Both the position numbers and the translations under genes were made by a program. A stretch of DNA of 64,000 nt from Prolixibacteraceae bacterium (lineage in GTDB: Bacteria > Bacteroidota > Bacteroidia > Bacteroidales > Prolixibacteraceae), in contig DMSQ01000040.1 in assembly GCA_003457135.1 (NCBI GenBank), positions 1 to 64,000 of the forward strand, given 5' to 3'. Positions within the stretch are counted from its first letter, which is position 1. Each line of letters begins with the position of its first letter. Below are positions 8,962-16,846 of the stretch, piece after piece. The notes under the pieces were generated by a model. It saw only the letters and a list, made by a program, of their open reading frames with translations, was not told where the DNA came from and did no database searches.

Positions 8962-9888
8962 ATGAAAAAAAATATCATATTTTTAGTTCTGCTATCTTTT
9001 ATTTCCGTCGTATCGTTTGCACAGGAAGATGCAACCGGAGCAAAAGAAAAAGACTATCCGGTAAGCGCTACCTTCGAAAGCGGATCGCTGATTGATGCGC
9101 AAACTGTAGTTATTCCTGAGGTGAAAACTCTTGAAATGGTTATTCAGCATAAATTTGGTACTATTGAAAATGGCCGGTCCGACGTTTGGGGAATATATGG
9201 TTCCGCAAATATCAGGTTAGGGCTGAATTATGTTTTTGCCAAAAATATGCAAATTGGCGCCGGAATTACCAAGAAGGGCATGATGGGCGAAAAAAGTATT
9301 ATTGACCTTAATGCCAAATGGGCTCTTTTAACACAGACGCGCAAGAACAGTATTCCTGTATCAGTTGCCCTTTATGGAAACATTGCTGCGAATGGAATTG
9401 CTGCAAGCGAGTTTGATCAGGTTAGAATCAGAGCGTCATCCGAATATTCCACAGTTAGTTTTCTTCCTGAAGATCGTTTGAGCTATTTCTCCCAATTGAT
9501 TGTAGCCCGGAAATTTAATGAATGGCTATCCCTTCAGGCTGGTGTCAGCTTTACACATTATAATATGGTTAAATCAATATATGACCATGATAAGGTTGGC
9601 GTTCATTTTAACGGAAGAATAAAAATAACTCCTCAGGGTTCAATCGTATTTACATACGATCATCCACTGAAAATTAAGGAAATATCGGAACAATGGGAAT
9701 GGACCGATCATCCAAAACCAAGTATAGCATTAGGATATGAAGTTTCAACAGGTACACATGCCTTCCAGGTTTATATGGGTTCAACCAATTCATTACTGCC
9801 ACAGGATAATATCATGTGGAACCAGAATAAAATGGATAAAACCGGATTTGCAATCGGGCTTGTAATTACAAGGCTATGGGCATTCTGA
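8962..9888 (+). CDS. DUF5777-like outer-membrane beta-barrel protein
   Basis: This 308-residue protein has a signal peptide (MKKNIIFLVLLSFISVVSFA) followed by alternating hydrophobic and polar strands. It has the sequence TFESGSLIDAQTV and VIQHKFGTIENG, which I recognise from DUF5777 proteins next to multihaem cytochromes in Bacteroidota. It ends in an aromatic residue (LWAF), as barrels do. It may be an outer-membrane sheath or partner for the cytochromes, but this is inferred from context only. Confidence 0.7.
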   Translation: MKKNIIFLVLLSFISVVSFAQEDATGAKEKDYPVSATFESGSLIDAQTVVIPEVKTLEMVIQHKFGTIENGRSDVWGIYGSANIRLGLNYVFAKNMQIGAGITKKGMMGEKSIIDLNAKWALLTQTRKNSIPVSVALYGNIAANGIAASEFDQVRIRASSEYSTVSFLPEDRLSYFSQLIVARKFNEWLSLQAGVSFTHYNMVKSIYDHDKVGVHFNGRIKITPQGSIVFTYDHPLKIKEISEQWEWTDHPKPSIALGYEVSTGTHAFQVYMGSTNSLLPQDNIMWNQNKMDKTGFAIGLVITRLWAF

Positions 9889-9918
9889 TTTACTTAAATT
9901 TCCTAAAATAAGCATCAA

Positions 9919-9958
9919 AAAAATGGTAATTCCTGATTACAGGATATTACCATTTTTA
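9919..9958 (+). terminator. Rho-independent terminator
   Basis: A perfect 10-bp stem (AAATGGTAAT with ATTACCATTT) closes a short loop and is followed by TTTTTAATTT. It separates the DUF5777 gene from the next cytochrome operon. Confidence 0.7.
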
Positions 9959-10029
9959 ATTTAGAAAGGTGTAATTTGAATTTGAGTTTTTATCGGTTGT
10001 TCAATTTCAGTCACCTATAAATTTTTAAA

Positions 10030-10965
10030 ATGAACTCACGTTTAATTCTAATATTTTCCATTTTATTTTTCTTCTGTTCATTGATTACTAATGCCCAGTC
10101 GTATGAGAATGCCCGGCAACACCAATGTTTAAAGTGCCATTCCAATCAGACATATACTTTTCTAAATACGGTTAAAGGCAAGGAAGAAAAACGGTTGATG
10201 AATCCGTACTTCATTCTTGATACGGTTGCCATGACAAATGGCGTGCATAAACAATTTGACTGTACCGATTGTCATTCCTCCGAATATGCAACTTATCCGC
10301 ATAACGGGAACCTGAAACTTGAACCATTAAGTACCTGTTTAGACTGCCATGGAGGTGATGAATCTTTTGCCAAATATAAATTTGATCAGATTCAGGAAGA
10401 GGTTAATAAAAGCGTACATTATAAGGTTTATGGCGAAAATTTTGGTTGTTCCAAGTGTCATAGCCAGCACACCTATGTAACTACTGCCAGGAATAGCGAT
10501 AATGTTCTTGAAATTGTTGATAATGACAACAAAATGTGCCTGTCGTGCCATAACGACATGAAAAAATACAAACTGGTTTCAGGTCACGAAAATCCTAAAT
10601 TAGTTGAGGTTCACGACTGGTTGCCTAATCAGGAATTGCATTTTCGGCATGTGAGGTGTGTAGAGTGCCATACTGAAGTAATTGACAGTTTGATGGTTTC
10701 TCACAACATTCTTGGCAAGGACCATGCGGTAAAAAAATGTGTAGAATGTCATACTGCAAACTCAAGGTTAAAAGCTTCTTTATACAAATACGAGAACCTT
10801 CAAAAACGTTCAGAAAAGGGAGGTATTCATATTGTTCTTTCCAATTCATCATATATGATTGGTACACATCAAAGTCCTCTGCTTAAATTATTGAGTTTTT
10901 TAATTTTCTTCGCAGTACTCTCAGGTATTATTATTCACTTACTTTTCAGAATTTTTAAAAAGTAG
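10030..10965 (+). CDS. Seven-haem c-type cytochrome with C-terminal membrane anchor
   Basis: This 311-residue protein has a signal peptide (start to about TNAQS), seven CXXCH motifs (CLKCH, CTDCH, CLDCH, CSKCH, CLSCH, CVECH, CVECH) and a hydrophobic C-terminal segment (LLSFLIFFAVLSGIIIHLLF). The haem domain should therefore sit in the periplasm, tethered to the inner membrane. The cytochrome b gene starts 7 bp downstream, so the two are probably one quinol-linked unit that passes electrons to the larger cytochrome that follows. Confidence 0.88.
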   Translation: MNSRLILIFSILFFFCSLITNAQSYENARQHQCLKCHSNQTYTFLNTVKGKEEKRLMNPYFILDTVAMTNGVHKQFDCTDCHSSEYATYPHNGNLKLEPLSTCLDCHGGDESFAKYKFDQIQEEVNKSVHYKVYGENFGCSKCHSQHTYVTTARNSDNVLEIVDNDNKMCLSCHNDMKKYKLVSGHENPKLVEVHDWLPNQELHFRHVRCVECHTEVIDSLMVSHNILGKDHAVKKCVECHTANSRLKASLYKYENLQKRSEKGGIHIVLSNSSYMIGTHQSPLLKLLSFLIFFAVLSGIIIHLLFRIFKK

Positions 10966-10971
10966 TATCCA

Positions 10972-11589
10972 ATGGGCACAACAGAAAAAATATATTTTTA
11001 TCCGGTATGGTTAAGGATTTGGCATGGAATTAATGCATTGGGAATTATCATTTTAATTATTACTGGTATTTCAATGCAATCAAGTCTTGATTCGCCCTTG
11101 ATCGGATTTAGTTTGGCAGTTAATCTACATAATATTACAGGTATAGTTATCCTTCTGAGTTATCTGTTTTTTTTTATTGGGAATATTGTTACAAAGAACG
11201 GTAAATATTATTTGATAAAGGCGAAAGGATTTTTTCAAAATCCAATAAAGCAATCTGTTTATTATGCTTGGGGTATGTTTCACGGGTCGAAACCCCCATT
11301 TCCACTTTCGCAGAAGCGAAAATTTAACCCCCTCCAAAAATACTTTTATGTTCTGGTTATGTACATCGCAGTTCCAATTGTAATTATAACCGGAATAGCA
11401 CTTTTATTTCCTGAACTCATTATTGAAGAGGCTTACGGCTTTAGTGGATTATTTCTTACAGCTATTCTGCATTCTGCCGTAGGATTTTTTATTTCCATTT
11501 TTTTAATTATCCACATTTATATGTCTTCTATTGGGAAGTCGCCATTTGATAATTTTAAAAGTATAATTTCAGGATGGCATCATCTTTAG
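10972..11589 (+). CDS. Cytochrome b561-type di-haem membrane subunit
   Basis: This 205-residue protein has four predicted membrane spans with histidines placed as in cytochrome b561 and formate dehydrogenase gamma-type subunits: WLRIWHGINALG, NLHNITGIV and the pair in AILHSAVGFF/LIIHIYMSS. It probably binds two b haems and exchanges electrons with quinone. It is tightly packed between two multihaem cytochromes (7 and 8 bp gaps), so the three genes are likely one operon and one complex. Confidence 0.82.
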   Translation: MGTTEKIYFYPVWLRIWHGINALGIIILIITGISMQSSLDSPLIGFSLAVNLHNITGIVILLSYLFFFIGNIVTKNGKYYLIKAKGFFQNPIKQSVYYAWGMFHGSKPPFPLSQKRKFNPLQKYFYVLVMYIAVPIVIITGIALLFPELIIEEAYGFSGLFLTAILHSAVGFFISIFLIIHIYMSSIGKSPFDNFKSIISGWHHL

Positions 11590-11597
11590 AATAAGTT

Positions 11598-14372
11598 ATG
11601 AGAGAGTATTTAAAATGTTTTTTAGTTGCAATTTTCCTTATCTGTGGTGCAATCAATTTGATTGCGCAGTCGAATGATGACTGTTTCACCTGTCACGACG
11701 ACCCATCCTTAACCAAAGAACGGGCTGGAAAAAAGGTTTCCTTGTACATAAAACCTAATTCATTGGACCATTCGGTACACAAAAGTGTAATGTGTGCTTC
11801 ATGTCATGCCGATGCAGCAGTAAGCGAATACACTCATCCTGAAATACTTAAGCCAGTAGAATGTGGTACTTGTCATTTGGATGCAAGGGAAAAATTTTAT
11901 CGGGGAATACATGGCCGGGCTTTTTTAGCAAACGAAAAGTATGCTCCAACATGTAAGGAATGCCATGGTACTCATGAAATTATTAAATCGGACGACCCAA
12001 AATCACGAACCTATAAAATGAATATCCCTGTGCTATGCGGATCGTGTCACAAGGAAGGGGCACCTGTAGCCCGGGCATACAATATTTCAGAACACAATAT
12101 TCTTGAAAATTACAGTGAGGGCATTCATGGTCTGGGTTTATATAAAAAAGGATTGATTGTTTCGGCTGCATGTAACGATTGTCATGGTAACCACCTGATA
12201 TTACCACATACCAATGCGACTTCAAGCATTTCTCCTCAGAATATTGCATCAACTTGTATGAAATGTCACGCACGTATTGAAGATGTTCATACCCAAGTGA
12301 TCAATAAAGAGTTGTGGGAGAAGAAACCCGGAGCAATTCCAGCCTGTACGGCTTGTCATCCACCGCATAAAGTTGAATTAAAGAACCTGATATTGACCAT
12401 TTCGGACAAAACTTGTTTGAAATGCCACGAAAAAGATGAGACACAAAAAATCATTGACAACAAAGCCGTTTCATTAAAAGTAGATGTTGCGGAACTAGCT
12501 GTTTCCTCTCATAATACCATTACTTGTGTCAAATGCCATTCGGATGTTACCGCAAATATAAACAGGCCATGCGAAACTGCCGGTAAAGTTGATTGCTCCA
12601 ATTGCCATACCAAAGAATCAGACGTTTATTTTTCAAGTGGTCATGGAGAGGCCTATTTCAGTAAAAAGGAAAACGCCCCTTATTGTACCGACTGTCATGG
12701 TTCACATTTGATTAAACCTAAATCGGATGAAACCTCTCCTGTATTTCGCTCTTCAGTTCCCAAACTTTGTGGTGGATGCCATCAAACAGGTGGAAAGGCC
12801 GTTGAAGGAACTAATCTAAAAGAAGTTGATGCATTTCATGATTATTCGAAGAGTGTTCATGGGAGGAGCCTTTCAGAGAAGGGTTTACTTTCTGCTGCTA
12901 TCTGTACCGATTGTCATACCTCACATTTTGAATTAAAAGAATCAGATATCCGGTCATCGGTAAATCCTAAAAATATTGCCTCTACCTGTGGAAATTGCCA
13001 TAAAGGGATATACAATGAATACATTACCAGTGATCATGCCTATCAGGCTGAGAGTGGTGGTATCAAATACCCGACTTGTGGAACCTGTCATTCAGCACAC
13101 TCAATCACTGAGGTTCATCAGGATAAATTTATGGCTGAAATCACTGCGCAGTGTGGAAAATGCCATTCAGAGCTGGCTGAGTCTTATTTGGAAACTTACC
13201 ACGGAAAAGTTTACCAATTGGGTTATCTTCAGGCTGCACGATGCTCCGATTGTCATGGAGCACACAATATTTATAAGCTTCAAAACCCAAAATCATCAGT
13301 TGGTCCTGAAAATATTGTCGCAACCTGTCAGAAATGCCACGCTGATGCAAGTAAAAAGTTCACCGGCTATTTAACACACGCTACGCACAATAATAAAACT
13401 AAATTCCCCTGGCTCTATTATACATTCTGGGCGATGACTACTTTATTGGTAAGTGTGTTCCTGTTCTTTGGATTACATACACTTTTATGGCTACCGAGGT
13501 CAATAGATGCGATGCGTAAAAAGAAATTGCATGCCAAAGAAGCCGGTGAAAGAGTTTATGTAAGACGATTTACCAAAAGTCAGAGCATTACTCATATTTT
13601 TGTAATTGTTAGTTTTTTATCACTGGCATTTACTGGTATGTTGCTCAAATTTGCTTTTATGGATTGGGCAAAATTCTATGTTAAACTTCTTGGTGGAGCC
13701 TATAATGCAGGACTCATTCACCGTTTTGCAGCCGTTATTACATTCGGATATTTTACTTACCACGTCTATTCCTTATTTAAGTTGAAAGCTGAGAAGGGGC
13801 TTAGCATGAAGGATTTCGTATTCGGAAAAAATACACTCATGTTTAACGGGCAGGATATTAAAGACTTTGTGGCTTCAGTTAAATGGTTCACTGGAAGAGG
13901 ACCTCGGCCATCGTATGGTAAGTGGACTTATTGGGAAAAATTTGATTATATGGCAGTATTCTGGGGAGTTGTGGTCATTGGCTCAACCGGTCTGGTGTTA
14001 TGGTTCCCTGTTTTCTTTACCAAATTCCTTCCGGGTTGGCTAATTAATGTTGCCCAAATTATTCACAGTGACGAAGCGCTTCTGGCTGTTGGATTTATTT
14101 TCACAATCCATTTCTTTAATACTCATCTTCGTCCTGAAGCTTTCCCGATGGATACGGTTATTTTCACCGGGAATGTGCAGATTGATGAATATAAAGAGGA
14201 CAGACCGCGTGAATTTGAGGAACTTGAAAAATCAGGAAAGTTGGAAGGTCTTTTGGTTAAGAAAGAATTTACCCAACAACAAATGAGACTGATTAAGATA
14301 TTTGGATTTATATTCCTGTTTACAGGAATTATTCAGGTTATTTTCATCATCTATTCACTGCTTTTTCATTAG
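11598..14372 (+). CDS. 19-haem cytochrome c fused to a membrane cytochrome b domain
   Basis: This 924-residue protein has a signal peptide, then a long periplasmic region with 19 CXXCH motifs in about 560 residues, and finally an integral membrane domain of several spans. The membrane domain includes ITHIFVIVSFLSLAFTGMLLK and HRFAAVITFGYFTYHVY, whose histidines resemble b-haem ligands. The haem region is built from repeats of about 110 residues around pairs such as GIHG...C..CHG.H and STC.KCH, which suggests internal duplication. It could link quinol oxidation or reduction directly to a long periplasmic haem wire. Confidence 0.87.
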   Translation: MREYLKCFLVAIFLICGAINLIAQSNDDCFTCHDDPSLTKERAGKKVSLYIKPNSLDHSVHKSVMCASCHADAAVSEYTHPEILKPVECGTCHLDAREKFYRGIHGRAFLANEKYAPTCKECHGTHEIIKSDDPKSRTYKMNIPVLCGSCHKEGAPVARAYNISEHNILENYSEGIHGLGLYKKGLIVSAACNDCHGNHLILPHTNATSSISPQNIASTCMKCHARIEDVHTQVINKELWEKKPGAIPACTACHPPHKVELKNLILTISDKTCLKCHEKDETQKIIDNKAVSLKVDVAELAVSSHNTITCVKCHSDVTANINRPCETAGKVDCSNCHTKESDVYFSSGHGEAYFSKKENAPYCTDCHGSHLIKPKSDETSPVFRSSVPKLCGGCHQTGGKAVEGTNLKEVDAFHDYSKSVHGRSLSEKGLLSAAICTDCHTSHFELKESDIRSSVNPKNIASTCGNCHKGIYNEYITSDHAYQAESGGIKYPTCGTCHSAHSITEVHQDKFMAEITAQCGKCHSELAESYLETYHGKVYQLGYLQAARCSDCHGAHNIYKLQNPKSSVGPENIVATCQKCHADASKKFTGYLTHATHNNKTKFPWLYYTFWAMTTLLVSVFLFFGLHTLLWLPRSIDAMRKKKLHAKEAGERVYVRRFTKSQSITHIFVIVSFLSLAFTGMLLKFAFMDWAKFYVKLLGGAYNAGLIHRFAAVITFGYFTYHVYSLFKLKAEKGLSMKDFVFGKNTLMFNGQDIKDFVASVKWFTGRGPRPSYGKWTYWEKFDYMAVFWGVVVIGSTGLVLWFPVFFTKFLPGWLINVAQIIHSDEALLAVGFIFTIHFFNTHLRPEAFPMDTVIFTGNVQIDEYKEDRPREFEELEKSGKLEGLLVKKEFTQQQMRLIKIFGFIFLFTGIIQVIFIIYSLLFH

Positions 14373-14545
14373 GTAGCGACTTTATCATGTATGTTGAATA
14401 TTTGACTTCAAATTTGGGCTTTGTTACATAATACTTATATGTGTATCTATAGAAAGTGTTTAAATTAGAATTCTATATTGAATTAGAATCTATTTATTAC
14501 GAACTTGCACAAGTTTAAAATACAAATATTTCTGAAGATTATAAC

Positions 14546-16048
14546 ATGAAGCTACCATCATCAATTAAAAATTGGATATCAATTGCAGGGGCTGTTCTTG
14601 CTGTTTTTAACCTGGCTACGATTCTCTCGTTAGTAATCCTTCATTCGTTTTTTGATTTCGGCGGAACATACATCGGGCTGTTTATTTATATATTGCTTCC
14701 GATATTCATGTTTACCGGGTTGATCCTTATTCCTATCGGGATGAGATTGAACAGGGCCAGCGCTAAAAGAGAGGAAGAGGCTGGTGAAATTAGAAACTGG
14801 CCAATCCTTAATTTTAACAATGAAGCAACCCGGAATGCTTCCATCATTTTTGTATTTGGCACTGTATTCCTGCTTATCATTTCATCCATTGGAAGCTACG
14901 AAGCTTTTCATTATACCGAATCGGTTGAGTTCTGCGGAAAATTATGCCATGAGGTTATGGAACCAGAATTTGTCACTTACCATGGTTCTTCGCATGAGCG
15001 CGTTGCCTGTGTTGAATGTCATGTCGGTTCGGGCGCCAGCTGGTATGTGAAAAGTAAAATGTCAGGATTATACCAGGTATATTCGGTACTGGCCAATAAA
15101 TTTCCAACTCCGATCCCTACGCCTATAGCGGACCTGCGCCCTGCCCAGGAAACCTGTGAAAGGTGCCACTGGCCTGAGAAATTCTATGACCGCAAGATGA
15201 AATATTTACAATCTTATCTGGCTGATGATTCTAATTCTGAACATGTTATTCAATTACAAATGAAAACAAGTTCTAAAATCACTTCTGAAGGAATTGAGAA
15301 AGGGATTCACCAGCATATAAGTCCTGATATTAAAATCGAGTATAAAACTACTGCGGCCAACCGGCAAGTAATTCCATGGGTAAAATATACCAATACAAAA
15401 ACCGGGGTCAGCGAAATATTTACCGATAGTGAAAACGTCTTGAGCCAACAAAAACTTGATTCGCTTGAAACCAGGGTAATGGATTGCCTTGATTGCCATA
15501 ACCGCCCCTCGCATAACTACAATGTTCCTCAAAATTTTATTGACAAATCAATAAGTGCCGGGAAAATATCAAAAACATTACCTGGTTTAAAGCAGATTTC
15601 AATGCAAGTGTTGTATAAGGTTTATTCTACCAAAGACACTGCATTTCTTGCTATAAAAAATCAGGTTACCGAGTTTTATAAATCAAGCTATCCTGAATTA
15701 TTGACAAGCAGGAAATCTGAGATTGAAAATGCAATTGCTGAAATACAAAACGGGTATGCCAATAATATTTTCCCTGCAATGAAAGCTGATTGGAGGGCTT
15801 ATCCAAATAATATAGGCCACATGGAGTACGACGGTTGTTTCAGGTGCCACAACGATAGGCACGCTACCACTTCAGGAAAAGTCATTTCAAAAGATTGTAA
15901 TTTGTGCCACGATATACAGGCTCAGGGAAATCCTGCAAGTATGGAATATTCGAATTCGTTTCAACCACTTGAATTCAAACATCCTGTTGATATTGATGAT
16001 GCCTGGCGTACTGAACCCTGTTCCTCTTGTCATTTACAACTTTATTAA
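14546..16048 (+). CDS. NapC/NirT-like multihaem cytochrome
   Basis: This 500-residue protein has two N-terminal membrane spans and then NapC/NirT-type sites: a first site CGKLCHEVM (CX3CH with a following Met), CVECHVG, and CERCHW. Four further CXXCH sites (CLDCH, CFRCH, CNLCH, CSSCH) are spread through a longer C-terminal region, for six CXXCH and one CX3CH. NapC-family proteins oxidise menaquinol and pass electrons to periplasmic reductases. It is longer than a classical tetrahaem NapC. A 173-bp gap without recognisable signals separates it from the 19-haem gene. Confidence 0.83.
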   Translation: MKLPSSIKNWISIAGAVLAVFNLATILSLVILHSFFDFGGTYIGLFIYILLPIFMFTGLILIPIGMRLNRASAKREEEAGEIRNWPILNFNNEATRNASIIFVFGTVFLLIISSIGSYEAFHYTESVEFCGKLCHEVMEPEFVTYHGSSHERVACVECHVGSGASWYVKSKMSGLYQVYSVLANKFPTPIPTPIADLRPAQETCERCHWPEKFYDRKMKYLQSYLADDSNSEHVIQLQMKTSSKITSEGIEKGIHQHISPDIKIEYKTTAANRQVIPWVKYTNTKTGVSEIFTDSENVLSQQKLDSLETRVMDCLDCHNRPSHNYNVPQNFIDKSISAGKISKTLPGLKQISMQVLYKVYSTKDTAFLAIKNQVTEFYKSSYPELLTSRKSEIENAIAEIQNGYANNIFPAMKADWRAYPNNIGHMEYDGCFRCHNDRHATTSGKVISKDCNLCHDIQAQGNPASMEYSNSFQPLEFKHPVDIDDAWRTEPCSSCHLQLY

Positions 16049-16210
16049 CAAACATTGATGATTTGGAACAGAATTGAATGGCATAATTCTTGTCTCTTTC
16101 AAAATATTATTGCATTTTTGTCCTTATAACGTGATAGTAAAATATAAATAGACTGACAAATAAACATAGGTTCATAAAAGCAAAATATTCTATAAATCTT
16201 TAAAACTACA

Positions 16211-16708
16211 ATGACTATGAATTTCAAAAGATTATTTATTTTATTGGGAATGGTTATATTTTTCCTCTCAATTGTAAATGCTCAGGATGCAAAGTATATC
16301 GGGGCAGCCAAATGTAAAATTTGCCATAACAAAGCTGAAAAAGGCGAACAGTTTAACAAGTGGGCTAATAGTACACATGCTAAAGCAATGGACAGATTAA
16401 AAGGCGCTGATGCGACTAATCCAAAATGTTTGAAATGCCACTCAACGGCAGCAAGTGTTGATCAGGCTTTAGTAACTACTATTACAGTTGCCGAAGGTGT
16501 TTCTTGTGAATCATGCCACGGCCCTGGCAGCCTTTACAAAGTTGCAACAACGATGAAAGATATGAAGTTGGCTATGTCAAAAGGTATGATTATGCCTGAA
16601 GAAAAAGTGTGTAAAAAATGCCACAATGAAGAAAGTCCTAATTACAAAGGATTCAACTTCAAAGAATATTCGGCCAAAATTGCCCACGACGATCCTACAA
16701 CAAAATAA
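16211..16708 (+). CDS. Tetrahaem cytochrome c554-like protein
   Basis: This 165-residue protein has a signal peptide and four CXXCH sites (CKICH, CLKCH, CESCHGPG, CKKCH). The arrangement of CKICHN, then WANSTHAKAMD, then CLKCHS and VSCESCHGPGS is characteristic of the cytochrome c554/c-prime family. It should be a soluble periplasmic carrier. It ends the run of cytochromes before the maturation gene and is followed by its own terminator. Confidence 0.86.
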   Translation: MTMNFKRLFILLGMVIFFLSIVNAQDAKYIGAAKCKICHNKAEKGEQFNKWANSTHAKAMDRLKGADATNPKCLKCHSTAASVDQALVTTITVAEGVSCESCHGPGSLYKVATTMKDMKLAMSKGMIMPEEKVCKKCHNEESPNYKGFNFKEYSAKIAHDDPTTK

Positions 16709-16736
16709 GCACAGGTTCAGTCCGGATCAAAAAAAA

Positions 16737-16774
16737 TTCCTTTGTTTTAAATTTAAAACAAAGGAGTTTTTTTT
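16737..16774 (+). terminator. Rho-independent terminator
   Basis: TCCTTTGTTTTAAA pairs with TTTAAAACAAAGGA, followed by eight T residues, directly after the tetrahaem cytochrome gene. Confidence 0.75.
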
Positions 16775-16846
16775 GGGTTGTATGCTATTGATTTTCTGAT
16801 TCATTGCTGTAAATAGTTGGAATAGTTTTTTTAGACAATAATATCC

